A stretch of DNA of 18,666 nt from Dethiobacter sp. (GCA_018333405.1 JAGXSR010000054.1:1-18666); one strand, 5' to 3'. Positions 1-7,117 are shown, counted from the first letter of the stretch. Translations and numbers: made by a program. The notes: generated from the letters alone by a model not told the origin.

Positions 1-2
1 GT

Positions 3-317
3 CAGGTTTTGGCGAAGCCTGGTACTATTAATCCGCATCATCGGTTTAAGGCTGAGGTTGTGGTGTTGAAAAAAGAGGAGGGTGGCCGTCACACGCCGTT
101 TTTCCAGGGTTACCGGCCGCAGTTTTACTTCCGGACCACTGATGTGACCGGGACTATTGATTTGCCGGAAGGTGTGGAGATGGTGATGCCCGGGGACAAT
201 ATCAATATGGAGATCGACTTGATTACCCCCATCGCCATCGAAGAAGGACTGCGCTTCGCCATTCGCGAAGGCGGCCGCACCGTCGGCGCCGGCGTAGTCA
301 CCGGTATCATCAAGTAA
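3..317 (+). CDS. tuf: Elongation factor Tu, C-terminal part (5' end outside window)
   Basis: This is the last 104 residues of EF-Tu, the GTPase that brings aminoacyl-tRNA to the ribosomal A site. The reading frame is open to the left edge and starts in the window at QVLAKPGT, so the gene is truncated by the window and not broken. The segment is beta-barrel domain 3: it has the family-typical HTPFFQGYRPQFYFRTTDVTG stretch in two parts (HTPFF, then YRPQFYFRTTDVTG) and ends in VGAGVVTGIIK. This barrel contacts the tRNA T stem and EF-Ts. The G domain lies upstream and cannot be assessed. Position just before rpsJ is the usual Firmicutes str-to-S10 junction, with fusA, rpsG and rpsL expected further upstream. 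The inner TTG at 9 is not a start. Confidence 0.97.
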   Translation, partial: QVLAKPGTINPHHRFKAEVVVLKKEEGGRHTPFFQGYRPQFYFRTTDVTGTIDLPEGVEMVMPGDNINMEIDLITPIAIEEGLRFAIREGGRTVGAGVVTGIIK

Positions 318-433
318 CAAAAGCTTTAAGCAGAAGATATCTTTAAGCGATGAAGTAAGAGGTTGCCGGTAGTTTGCCGGGTAATTCTTATGGAGCAAGT
401 CTGCTGAAATCAGGCGCCAAGGAGGAGCAAGTT
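318..433. other. 116-nt spacer between tuf and rpsJ with short direct repeats
   Basis: This non-coding spacer separates the str and S10 modules. CTTTAAGC occurs twice (324-331 and 341-348), and TTGCCGG occurs twice (363-369 and 374-380). I see no stem with a U-tract that would stop transcription after tuf, and no pair of -35/-10 boxes close to consensus at a good spacing. It may simply be a read-through leader. It ends with the strong rpsJ ribosome binding site AAGGAGGAG at 419-427. Confidence 0.5.
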
Positions 434-742
434 ATGGCCAATCAAAAAATTAGGATTCGCTTAAGAGCTTTTGACCATCAGTTGCTGGATCAATCTGCCG
501 GTAAAATTGTGGAGACCGCTCGCCGGACAGGAGCGGAGGTATCAGGTCCTGTGCCGCTGCCCACAGAAAGAAATTTATATACAGTGATTCGGGCGCCGCA
601 CAAGTACAAGGATTCGCGGGAGCAATTCGAAATACGCACTCACAAGCGTTTAATTGATATTCTGGAACCTACGCCGAAAACAATTGACGCTTTGATGAGG
701 CTGGATCTTCCTGCTGGTGTCGATATTGAAATTAAGCTGTAG
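434..742 (+). CDS. rpsJ: 30S ribosomal protein S10
   Basis: S10 of 102 residues, a 30S head protein that in many bacteria also acts as the NusE transcription antitermination factor. The protein starts MANQKIRIRLRAFDH and carries the family-typical GPVPLPTERNLYTVIRAPH segment followed by REQFEIRTHKRLIDI. The extended loop between the two halves reaches into the head near 16S rRNA. I chose ATG 434 because AAGGAGGAG lies 6 nt upstream and because 102 residues is the usual S10 length; the frame is open back to 374 but that extension has no family support. It is the first gene of the S10 module, 35 nt before rplC. Confidence 0.97.
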   Translation: MANQKIRIRLRAFDHQLLDQSAGKIVETARRTGAEVSGPVPLPTERNLYTVIRAPHKYKDSREQFEIRTHKRLIDILEPTPKTIDALMRLDLPAGVDIEIKL

Positions 743-777
743 CTAGAGGTTTTAGCGGGAGGTGTAAAATTTTAAGG

Positions 778-1407
778 ATGGCTAAAGCATTATTGGCGAA
801 AAAAATTGGAATGACTCAGGTATTTGACGAGCAGGGTCGGGCGATACCGGTGACGGTTCTTCAAGCCGGACCGTGTTATGTCGCGCAGCTTAAAAGTGTG
901 GAAACCGACGGCTACAACAGCATTCAGTTGGCGTTTGTTGAAAAAAAAGAGCAGCGGGTGAACCGGCCCTTGCGTGGGCATTTTAAGCGCGCCGGGATTA
1001 AACCTTGTCGCTATCTGAAAGAGTTTAAGGTTGATCGTTCAGACCGGAGTTTTACTCTGGGCCAGGAGCTTAAAGCGGGTATTTTTACTGCCGGCGATAG
1101 TGTGGATGTCTGCGCAGTATCGCGGGGCAAAGGGTTCGCCGGCTCGATTAAAAGGTTAGGATTTCACCGCGGCCCTGAGACGCACGGGTCACACTATCAC
1201 CGCGGCCCAGGCTCTTTAGGTTCCATTGCCGCCAACCGCGTGTTTAAGGGACGCCCTTTGCCTGGCCGGATGGGCCACTCTCAAATTACGGTTCAGAATT
1301 TAAGTATTGTCAGGGTGGACAGCGATAAAAATATATTATTGGTCAGTGGTTCAGTTCCCGGGCCCCAGGGCGGCCTGGTAGAAGTTAAAGAATCCATAAA
1401 GAAGTAG
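778..1407 (+). CDS. rplC: 50S ribosomal protein L3
   Basis: L3 of 209 residues, an early-assembling 50S protein that binds 23S rRNA near the 3' end and sends a long loop toward the peptidyl transferase centre. It begins MAKALLAKKIGMTQVFDE, the normal L3 start. The middle has the conserved SRGKGFAGSIKR segment followed by ETHGSHYHRGPGSLGS, and then GRMGHSQITVQNL. Length is typical. The ribosome binding site GGGAGGTG (757-764) is about 13 nt from ATG 778, slightly far, but no nearer in-frame start exists. It lies between rpsJ and rplD in the standard order. Confidence 0.97.
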   Translation: MAKALLAKKIGMTQVFDEQGRAIPVTVLQAGPCYVAQLKSVETDGYNSIQLAFVEKKEQRVNRPLRGHFKRAGIKPCRYLKEFKVDRSDRSFTLGQELKAGIFTAGDSVDVCAVSRGKGFAGSIKRLGFHRGPETHGSHYHRGPGSLGSIAANRVFKGRPLPGRMGHSQITVQNLSIVRVDSDKNILLVSGSVPGPQGGLVEVKESIKK

Positions 1408-1444
1408 CGGGAAAGTTCGGTTTTAGAAAGGAGATGCCCTGAAT

Positions 1445-2071
1445 ATGCCAAGTTTAACTCTATATAACCGCGATGGGGAACAGGTGGGCGAAATAGAAGT
1501 ACAAACAGCCCTTTTTGCAGCCCCAATCAAGAAAAGCGCGCTTTACCAAACCACCATTTCTCAGGCCGCCCGCAAGAGGCAAGGCACCTCCGCAGTCCGG
1601 GATCGTAGCGAGGTCAGAGGCGGCGGTAACAAACCATGGGCGCAGAAGGGTACCGGTCGCGCTCGTCATGGCAGCACCAGATCCCCAATCTGGGTAGGAG
1701 GCGGCTCTGTCTTCGGACCTCATCCCCGGGATTATGGATTTACAGTACCGAAAAAAATACGCCGGGCCGCGTTACGTTCCGCCTTAAGCGCCAAGGTCGG
1801 CTTGGGGATGCTTTTGGTGGTAGACGACCTTGGTGTCCAAGAACCGAAAACCAAATCTATGATTCAGCTGCTAAACAAGCTGAAAGTTTTTAAGAGTGCT
1901 CTGATTATTACCGCTGAGCCGAATCCAAACGTGATCAAGTCGGCGCGCAATCTGCCCCGGATCAAGACCACTATTGCGCGGCAGTTAAACGTGCTGGATA
2001 TATTAAGCTATGATTATCTGATTATGACCGGAGAGGCCCTGGGTATAGTACAGGAGGTGTTTGGGGAATGA
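1445..2071 (+). CDS. rplD: 50S ribosomal protein L4
   Basis: L4 of 208 residues, which binds 23S rRNA domain I and lines the nascent-peptide exit tunnel through its extended loop. That loop is visible as KRQGTSAVRDRSEVRGGG, then KPWAQKGTGRARHGSTRSP, rich in Arg and Gly as in the family. The globular part follows, with FGPHPRDYGFTVPKK. An AAAGGAGAT-like ribosome binding site precedes ATG 1445. In enterobacteria L4 represses its own operon; I see no evidence for that loop here. The gene overlaps rplW by 4 nt (ATGA), which suggests translational coupling. Confidence 0.97.
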   Translation: MPSLTLYNRDGEQVGEIEVQTALFAAPIKKSALYQTTISQAARKRQGTSAVRDRSEVRGGGNKPWAQKGTGRARHGSTRSPIWVGGGSVFGPHPRDYGFTVPKKIRRAALRSALSAKVGLGMLLVVDDLGVQEPKTKSMIQLLNKLKVFKSALIITAEPNPNVIKSARNLPRIKTTIARQLNVLDILSYDYLIMTGEALGIVQEVFGE

Positions 2072-2361
2072 AGCAAGCTCGGGATGTGATTATCAGCCCG
2101 CTGATCAGCGAGAAAACCACCGACCTGATGGAGGAGAATAAGTACACTTTTGTGGTGGACCGCGGAGCCAATAAGATCGAAATAAAGCGTGCTCTGGAAG
2201 AAATTTTCGGTGTAAAAGTGAAAGCAGTAAATACGGCCAACTACAAAGGGAAGAAAAAACGCCTGGGGCGCCATCCCGCCGGTTTCCAGCCCCGCTGGAA
2301 AAAAGCGGTGATCACTCTGACCGATGACAGCAAATCAATAGAGCTGTTTGAAGGCCGTTAG
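2068..2361 (+). CDS. rplW: 50S ribosomal protein L23
   Basis: L23 of 97 residues, located at the tunnel exit, where trigger factor and the signal recognition particle dock. It starts MKQARDVIISPLISEKTTDL, which matches the family start, and contains KYTFVVDRGANKIEIKRALEE and the loop KGKKKRLGRHPAG (basic, rRNA-contacting). The ribosome binding site AGGAGGTG (2052-2059) sits inside the end of rplD, and the start codon overlaps the rplD stop in ATGA, so the two are probably translated in coupled fashion. Confidence 0.97.
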   Translation: MKQARDVIISPLISEKTTDLMEENKYTFVVDRGANKIEIKRALEEIFGVKVKAVNTANYKGKKKRLGRHPAGFQPRWKKAVITLTDDSKSIELFEGR

Positions 2362-2378
2362 CGAGGGAGGAAGTAATT

Positions 2379-3209
2379 ATGGCAGTTAAACATTTCAAAC
2401 CGACTTCGCCGGGGCGACGGTTTCTGACAGTATCGACTTTTGAAGAGATTACTAAGACAGAACCGGAAAAGTCGCTATGCGCGCCATTAAAAAAGAAATC
2501 TGGGCGTAACGCCTACGGCCGGATTACCCTTCGTCACCGGGGGGGAGGACATAAGCGCCAGTATCGGTTAATTGACTTTAAACGTAACAAAGATGATATT
2601 CCCGCCAAAGTGGCCGGTATTGAGTACGATCCAAATCGCTCGGCTAATGTTGCTCTGTTGCATTATCTTGATGGGGAAAAGCGGTATATTCTCGCCCCTC
2701 TGGGACTGCAAGTGGGGCAGACGGTTATATCAGGAGCAAAATCTGAAATCAGACCAGGCAATGCCATGACTCTGCGTCATATTCCTTCAGGAACCTTTGT
2801 GCATAATGTTGAGTTGAAAGAGGGCGCCGGCGGACAACTGGCCCGCTCTGCCGGTGCAGCGGCCCAGCTTGTAGCCAAGGAAGGGCGGTTTGGGCACTTA
2901 AAGCTCCCTTCAGGTGAAGTGCGCCTGGTTTCTTTAGATTGCCGGGCGACCGTCGGCCAAATAGGCAACCTGGAACATGAAAACCTGACTATCGGGAAAG
3001 CGGGACGTAATCGTTGGCTGGGTATAAGACCCACCGTGCGCGGTTCGGTAATGAATCCGGTAGATCATCCCCACGGCGGGGGCGAAGGTAAAGCGCCTAT
3101 CGGCCGCTCCGGGCCGGTGACACCTTGGGGCAAACCAACTCTCGGTTATAAGACGCGAAAGAAGAAAAAGCAATCCGACCAGCTGATTGTTCGCCGACGG
3201 GGCAGCTGA
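2379..3209 (+). CDS. rplB: 50S ribosomal protein L2
   Basis: L2 of 276 residues, one of the most conserved 50S proteins, needed for subunit joining and peptidyl transferase centre assembly. The N-terminal OB-like part has GRITLRHRGGGHKRQYRLIDF, here seen as RHRGGGHKRQYRLIDFKRN; the SH3-like part follows. The C-terminal loop VDHPHGGGEGKAPIG holds the invariant histidines near residues 230-232. The basic tail KTRKKKKQSDQLIVRRRGS is normal. A GAGGGAGGAAG ribosome binding site precedes ATG 2379. A 94-nt spacer follows it, longer than most in this cluster. Confidence 0.98.
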   Translation: MAVKHFKPTSPGRRFLTVSTFEEITKTEPEKSLCAPLKKKSGRNAYGRITLRHRGGGHKRQYRLIDFKRNKDDIPAKVAGIEYDPNRSANVALLHYLDGEKRYILAPLGLQVGQTVISGAKSEIRPGNAMTLRHIPSGTFVHNVELKEGAGGQLARSAGAAAQLVAKEGRFGHLKLPSGEVRLVSLDCRATVGQIGNLEHENLTIGKAGRNRWLGIRPTVRGSVMNPVDHPHGGGEGKAPIGRSGPVTPWGKPTLGYKTRKKKKQSDQLIVRRRGS

Positions 3210-3303
3210 CGGAACGCTTAGATAATATCTATGCCGGTTCAGATCGCAAAACAACTATTATTAGTGGCGGTTACTGTCAGAGCGAAGGGAGGTTTCTAAA
3301 AGA
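3210..3303. other. 94-nt spacer between rplB and rpsS
   Basis: This spacer interrupts an otherwise tight run of genes. It holds a small inverted repeat AGATAATATCT and the rpsS ribosome binding site AAGGGAGG (3285-3292). I see no promoter or terminator in it that I would defend. Confidence 0.4.
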
Positions 3304-3588
3304 TTGTCCCGTTCATTAAAGAAAGGTCCGTTTATTGATTCAAGTTTATTGGATAAGATCAAGCAGACTAATTATGTTGGGCAGAAAAGAGTGATTAAAA
3401 CCTGGTCGAGGCGCTCGACTATCTTTCCCGAAATGGTGGGGCACACTATCGCCGTACACGATGGGCGCAGGCATGTGCCGGTTTATATCAGTGAAGATAT
3501 GGTTGGGCATAAGCTGGGCGAATTTGCCCCGACCCGGACGTTCCGCGGTCACGGGCATCACACCGAGCGCTCTACCGCTTTAAAGTAG
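3304..3588 (+). CDS. rpsS: 30S ribosomal protein S19
   Basis: S19 of 94 residues, a 30S head protein that pairs with S13 and touches the A-site finger of 23S rRNA. It starts MSRSLKKGPFID and contains the conserved IKTWSRRSTIFPEMVGHTI, then HVPVYISEDMVGHKLGEFA and PTRTF. The start codon is TTG at 3304; the ribosome binding site AAGGGAGG is 11 nt upstream and the family always begins SRS(L/I)KKGP, so the start is secure. Length agrees with Firmicutes S19. Confidence 0.97.
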   Translation: MSRSLKKGPFIDSSLLDKIKQTNYVGQKRVIKTWSRRSTIFPEMVGHTIAVHDGRRHVPVYISEDMVGHKLGEFAPTRTFRGHGHHTERSTALK

Positions 3589-3613
3589 AGCTTAAGGAGG
3601 TATTATAGATCCA

Positions 3614-3955
3614 ATGGAAGCAAAGGCACATGCCCGCTTTGTCCGTATAGCTCCACGCAAGGCTAGGGCTGTAGTAGACCTGATTAGAAAAAAAGATGTT
3701 GATGTTGCACTGAGTATTTTGCGTTATACTCCCAACCGGGCAGCAGCAATAGTGGCTAAAGTGGTTAAATCCGCCGCCGCAAATGCTCAGAATAATTACG
3801 ATCTTAGCCGGGTCGGGCTGTATGTAGATCAGGCTTTTGTGGATGAGGGACCTACCCAAAAGCGGGTTCAGCCCCGGGCCAGGGGGCGGCGCTATATAAT
3901 CCGAAAAAGGACCAGTCATATAACCGTGATTGTGAAGGAAAGAAAGGAGGTTTAG
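3614..3955 (+). CDS. rplV: 50S ribosomal protein L22
   Basis: L22 of 113 residues, which contacts all six 23S rRNA domains and, with L4, narrows the exit tunnel. The N-terminal part has AHARFVRIAPRKARAVVDLI, and the tunnel hairpin region runs VDEGPTQKRVQPRARGR followed by IIRKRTSHITVIVKE. An AAGGAGGT ribosome binding site (3595-3602) is about 11 nt before ATG 3614. The gene ends 2 nt before the rpsC start, so the rpsC ribosome binding site (AAAGGAGG) lies inside rplV. Confidence 0.97.
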   Translation: MEAKAHARFVRIAPRKARAVVDLIRKKDVDVALSILRYTPNRAAAIVAKVVKSAAANAQNNYDLSRVGLYVDQAFVDEGPTQKRVQPRARGRRYIIRKRTSHITVIVKERKEV

Positions 3956-3957
3956 AT

Positions 3958-4677
3958 GTGGGACAAAAAGTAAGCCCAATCGGCTTCCGCATCGGTGTCA
4001 TCCGGGATTGGGATGCGCGCTGGTACTCGGATAAAAACTATACCGATCTGCTTCATGAAGATCTTAAAGTCCGTGATTACTTAGTTAAGAAATTATCCAT
4101 TACCGGAATATCCCGGGTGGAAATCGAACGGGCTGCAAACAACCTGCGCATCAATATTCACACCGCAAAGCCTGGCATGGTCATTGGCCGTGGAGGGGCC
4201 GGAGTTGAAGGTTTGCGCAAAGATCTGGAAAAGCTCACCGGTAAAAAAGTGCACTTAAATATCTTGGAAATCAAGGTACCCGAGCTTGACGCATTTTTGG
4301 TTGCCGATAATGTGGCGACGCAGCTTAAGCGGCGGATTGCATTTCGCCGGGCGATGAAGCAGGCTATTTTCCGGTCCATGCGCGCCGGGGCCAAGGGGAT
4401 CCGAATAGCATGTAAAGGCCGCTTGGGCGGCTCAGAAATGGCTCGTCACGAAAGTTACCTTGAAGGAAAGGTGCCCTTGCAAACACTGCGGGCCGATATT
4501 GATTATGGAGTTTCCGAAGCGCATACCACATATGGGCGTATCGGAATAAAGGTATGGATTTATAAAGGAGAAATATTACCGACGAAAGTCACCGGTGGGA
4601 AGGGGGAAGACAAGCAGGATGTTAATGCCAAAAAGGGTAAAGTTCCGCCGCCAGCACCGCGGGCGAATGGTCGGTAA
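3958..4677 (+). CDS. rpsC: 30S ribosomal protein S3 with an extended tail overlapping rplP
   Basis: S3 of 239 residues, part of the mRNA entry channel of the 30S subunit. It starts at GTG 3958 (MGQKVSPIGFRIG), just after AAAGGAGG. The type II KH domain carries its GRGG loop at residues 77-80 (VIGRGGAGVEG). The C-terminal domain contains GSEMARHESYLEGKVPLQTL and ends normally at GEILPTK (residues 204-210). About 29 further residues follow, making the protein some 20 longer than typical Firmicutes S3. The last 59 nt, residues 221-239, overlap the start of rplP in another frame, so the tail VNAKKGKVPPPAPRANGR is written over the conserved L16 N-terminus. A sequencing error that removed an earlier stop cannot be excluded. 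Confidence 0.95.
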   Translation: MGQKVSPIGFRIGVIRDWDARWYSDKNYTDLLHEDLKVRDYLVKKLSITGISRVEIERAANNLRINIHTAKPGMVIGRGGAGVEGLRKDLEKLTGKKVHLNILEIKVPELDAFLVADNVATQLKRRIAFRRAMKQAIFRSMRAGAKGIRIACKGRLGGSEMARHESYLEGKVPLQTLRADIDYGVSEAHTTYGRIGIKVWIYKGEILPTKVTGGKGEDKQDVNAKKGKVPPPAPRANGR

Positions 4678-5047
4678 GACCAAAGGCGGCGCTGAAATTC
4701 AGTTTGGTGAATTCGGGATGCAGGCTTTGGAACCGGCCTGGATTAGCAGCCAGCAAATAGAAGCCGCACGTATTGCCATGACTCGCTATATCAAACGGGG
4801 CGGTAAAGTGTGGATCCGCATCTTTCCCGATAAACCGGTAACAGAAAAGCCCGCTGAAACCAGGATGGGTAAGGGTAAAGGTTCTCCGGAATACTGGGTA
4901 GCCGTAGTAAAACCGGGGCGGATCATGTTTGAACTGGCAGGAGTGCAGGAAGATGTGGCCAAGGAAGCGTTTCGCCTGGCCGGACATAAGCTGCCTATGA
5001 AAACCAGGTTTGTGAAAAGAGTTGAAGCGGGTGGTGTTGCTGAATGA
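4619..5047 (+). CDS. rplP: 50S ribosomal protein L16
   Basis: L16 of 142 residues, a late-assembling protein that helps seat the A-site tRNA. It begins MLMPKRVKFRRQHRGRMVG, the fixed L16 start, which decides ATG 4619; an upstream in-frame ATG at 4595 would add unsupported residues. The middle shows GMQALEPAWISSQQIEAARI and then GGKVWIRIFPDKPVTEKPAE with TRMGKGKGSPEYWVAVVKPG. A G-rich ribosome binding site (AAGGGGGA, 4600-4607) lies within rpsC, and the first 59 nt overlap rpsC out of frame. The stop overlaps the rpmC start by 4 nt (ATGA). Confidence 0.97.
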   Translation: MLMPKRVKFRRQHRGRMVGKTKGGAEIQFGEFGMQALEPAWISSQQIEAARIAMTRYIKRGGKVWIRIFPDKPVTEKPAETRMGKGKGSPEYWVAVVKPGRIMFELAGVQEDVAKEAFRLAGHKLPMKTRFVKRVEAGGVAE

Positions 5048-5235
5048 AGGTTCAAGAAATACGTGAGCTTAGCAATCAGGAACTGGAAAATAAAATGAAA
5101 GAGCTGAAAGAGGAGCTGTTTAACCTTCGTTTCCAGTTGGCCACCGGGCAGTTAGAAAACATTATGCGCATCAGTGATGTCCGCCGGGGCATTGCCCGGG
5201 TTAAAACTGTGATCAGGGAGCGGGCTTTAAGTTAA
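5044..5235 (+). CDS. rpmC: 50S ribosomal protein L29
   Basis: L29 of 63 residues, a two-helix protein beside L23 at the tunnel exit. The sequence MKVQEIRELSNQELENKMKE, followed by ELFNLRFQLATGQLENI and then RISDVRRGIARVKTVIRER, is the whole family signature. Its start overlaps the rplP stop in ATGA and the upstream ribosome binding site is weak (GGGTGG), so translation probably depends on ribosomes finishing rplP. Length is usual. Confidence 0.96.
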   Translation: MKVQEIRELSNQELENKMKELKEELFNLRFQLATGQLENIMRISDVRRGIARVKTVIRERALS

Positions 5236-5265
5236 GCCTCAGACGAAGGGAGGATTCAAGACAGG

Positions 5266-5523
5266 ATGGAAAAAGGTAATTGCAAGGTTCGCACCGGCCG
5301 TGTGGTCAGCGATAAGATGGATAAAACCCGCGTAGCGGTTGTGCAGCGGATCACCCGCCACCCGCTGTATGGGAAGACTATACGCCGGACTAAAAAATAT
5401 AAATTTCATGATGAAAATAATGAATCCAAGGTAGGAGATCTGGTCAATATTGTGGAGACCAGGCCACTGAGCAAAGAGAAGCGGTGGCGTCTGCAGGAAA
5501 TTTTGGAACGGTCGCGGCTGTAA
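5266..5523 (+). CDS. rpsQ: 30S ribosomal protein S17
   Basis: S17 of 85 residues, an OB-fold primary binding protein of the 30S body. It shows GRVVSDKMDKTRVAVVQRI, followed by HPLYGKTIRRTKKYKFHDE and VGDLVNIVETRPLSKEKRW, all typical. AAGGGAGG at 5246-5253 serves ATG 5266. It is the last gene of the classical S10 group; 52 nt separate it from rplN, with no terminator visible, so transcription probably continues into the spc group. Confidence 0.97.
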   Translation: MEKGNCKVRTGRVVSDKMDKTRVAVVQRITRHPLYGKTIRRTKKYKFHDENNESKVGDLVNIVETRPLSKEKRWRLQEILERSRL

Positions 5524-5575
5524 ATTCTCTTCTGAGATTGGCATGAAGCCTGGGGAGGAGAAAGGAGAGGCGAGG

Positions 5576-5944
5576 ATGATTCAACCTGAAACTATTTTGC
5601 AAGTGGCAGATAACTCCGGAGCAAAAAAAGTGCTTTGTATCCGGATTATGGGTGGTTCACAGCGTAAAACCGGGAAAATCGGCGATGTGATTATCGCTTC
5701 GGTCAAGGAAGCCACCCCTGGGGGAGTAGTAAAAAAAGGGGATGTGGTCAGAGCGGTGATCGTGCGGACTAAAAGTATTTATAACCGCAAAGACGGCTCA
5801 CATATTCACTTTGATGACAACGCGGCAGTGATTATAAACGATCAAAACAACCCCCGCGGTACCCGTATATTTGGCCCTGTAGCCCGGGAATTGCGAGAAA
5901 AAGAGTTTATGAAGATAATATCCCTGGCCCCTGAGGTGATCTAG
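5576..5944 (+). CDS. rplN: 50S ribosomal protein L14
   Basis: L14 of 122 residues, which binds 23S rRNA and forms an intersubunit bridge with 16S helix 44; its outer face is also where the silencing factor RsfS binds. The start MIQPETILQVADNSGAKKVL decides ATG 5576, with a GGAGAGGCGAGG ribosome binding region just upstream. The frame is open back to 5543, but that extension does not match the family. RAVIVRTKSIYNRKDGSHI, followed by NPRGTRIFGPVARELRE, confirms the C-terminal half. Confidence 0.97.
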   Translation: MIQPETILQVADNSGAKKVLCIRIMGGSQRKTGKIGDVIIASVKEATPGGVVKKGDVVRAVIVRTKSIYNRKDGSHIHFDDNAAVIINDQNNPRGTRIFGPVARELREKEFMKIISLAPEVI

Positions 5945-5970
5945 AAGGCCGGAGGGAGGTGGCGTAATAA

Positions 5971-6300
5971 ATGACGCAAAAAAAGTTGAATGTCCGTAAA
6001 GGAGATAAAGTCGTGCTTCTTTCCGGCAAGGACAAAGGGAAAAAAGGGAAAGTCATTTCCGCTATGCCGGCGGAAGGCCGGATCAAAGTGGAAGGAATTA
6101 ATATGATCAAAAAACATGTCAAGCCTACTTCCAAGGTAACCCAAGGTGGGATACGAAGCATGGAAGGAGCTCTGGCCTGTTCAAAGGTAATGATTGTCTG
6201 CCCGGCTTGCAGTAAACCGACAAGAGTCGGCAAAAAGGTTTTAGCTGACGGACGTCGGTTGCGCTCCTGCAAGAAGTGCGGAGAAGCGCTGGATAAGTAA
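5971..6300 (+). CDS. rplX: 50S ribosomal protein L24 with a four-cysteine motif
   Basis: L24 of 109 residues, an assembly initiator that binds 23S rRNA near the tunnel exit. The N-terminal KOW motif is seen in RKGDKVVLLSGKDKGKKGKV. The C-terminal half carries two CxxC pairs, C77-x2-C80 (VCPACSKPTRVG) and C100-x2-C103 (SCKKCGE), which look like a zinc ribbon; this is known in a subset of bacterial L24 proteins and absent from others. GGAGGGAGGTGG precedes the start. The gene lies between rplN and rplE as usual. Confidence 0.96.
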   Translation: MTQKKLNVRKGDKVVLLSGKDKGKKGKVISAMPAEGRIKVEGINMIKKHVKPTSKVTQGGIRSMEGALACSKVMIVCPACSKPTRVGKKVLADGRRLRSCKKCGEALDK

Positions 6301-6318
6301 GGAGGGTCGAGTGTAAAC

Positions 6319-6861
6319 ATGTCACGTCTTAAAGTTAAGTATGAACAAGAAATCAGGCCTGCCCTTGTGGAGCGTTTTAATTACAACAATGTATACCAGG
6401 CGCCTCGTATTGAGAAAGTAGTGATCAATATGGGTATAGGTGAGGGGAAAGACAACCCGAAGATTCTGGATGCCGCAGTAAAGGATTTGGCCGAAATAAC
6501 CGGACAAAAAGCGGTGATTACCAAAGCGCGTATATCGGTAGCCAGCTTTAAGCTGCGCGAAGGTATGTCTGTCGGCTGTAAGGTTACTTTGCGTGGTGTG
6601 CGCATGTATGATTTTTTGGACCGGCTGTTTAACGTAGCCCTGCCCAGAGTCAGGGATTTCAGGGGGATCTCGCCCCGCTCTTTTGACGGGCGCGGAAATT
6701 TTTCTCTAGGTCTTAAAGAGCAGCTGATATTTCCGGAAATCGACTATAGCAAAGTGGAGAAGATCTTGGGTATGGATATCGTTATTGTTACCACCTCAAA
6801 GAATGATGAGGAAGCAAGAGAGCTGTTAACTTTGATGGGCATGCCTTTCCGGGCAGCGTAG
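6319..6861 (+). CDS. rplE: 50S ribosomal protein L5
   Basis: L5 of 180 residues, which binds 5S rRNA in the central protuberance and contacts the P-site tRNA and S13. It has PRIEKVVINMGIGEG near the start, GQKAVITKARISVASFKLRE, then LPRVRDFRGISPRSFDGRGN and FPEIDYSKVEKILGMDIVIV, ending TLMGMPFRA. All are family-standard and the length is typical. The ribosome binding site TAAGGAGG overlaps the stop of rplX. Confidence 0.97.
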   Translation: MSRLKVKYEQEIRPALVERFNYNNVYQAPRIEKVVINMGIGEGKDNPKILDAAVKDLAEITGQKAVITKARISVASFKLREGMSVGCKVTLRGVRMYDFLDRLFNVALPRVRDFRGISPRSFDGRGNFSLGLKEQLIFPEIDYSKVEKILGMDIVIVTTSKNDEEARELLTLMGMPFRAA

Positions 6862-6899
6862 CCGGATAAGCGATCTTTTAAGCGTTAAGGAGGAACAGG

Positions 6900-7085
6900 A
6901 TGGCCAAGAAATCTTTAATTGCCAAGGCGAAGCGTAGTCCTAAGTTCAGTGTGCGCCTTTATCACCGGTGCCGTCTTTGCGGTCGTCCCCGGGCGTACTT
7001 GCGTAAGTTTGGAATGTGCCGCCTCTGCTTTCGCCGTCTGGCCAATGAGGGCAAAATACCCGGCGTGAAGAAAGCCAGCTGGTAG
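6900..7085 (+). CDS. rpsN: 30S ribosomal protein S14, short zinc-binding type
   Basis: S14 of 61 residues in the zinc-binding form (called rpsN or rpsZ in Firmicutes), a 30S head protein. The zinc ribbon is complete: C24-x2-C27 (RCRLCGRPR) and C40-x2-C43 (MCRLCFRRL). The short length and four cysteines separate it from the zinc-independent form of about 90-100 residues. It ends GKIPGVKKASW, the usual C-terminus. TTAAGGAGGA is the ribosome binding site. A zinc-free paralogue, often under Zur control in other species, is not present in the window. Confidence 0.97.
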   Translation: MAKKSLIAKAKRSPKFSVRLYHRCRLCGRPRAYLRKFGMCRLCFRRLANEGKIPGVKKASW

Positions 7086-7117
7086 ATGGTGAAAGGAAGA
7101 AAGGAGGTTTATGACTG

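Noticed and set aside
374..433. Upstream extension of rpsJ
   Set aside because: S10 proteins are about 102 residues and start just before KIRIRL; the AAGGAGGAG site fits ATG 434 only.
3572..3979. 135-codon open frame on the minus strand opposite rplV
   Set aside because: It lies fully antisense to a certain ribosomal protein gene, has no recognisable domain, and reflects codon use of the true frame.
5543..5575. Upstream extension of rplN
   Set aside because: L14 begins MIQ(P/Q)ET and is 122 residues; the extension overlaps the purine-rich ribosome binding region.
5907..6320. 137-codon minus-strand frame opposite rplX
   Set aside because: It is a shadow of the L24 gene with no family resemblance.
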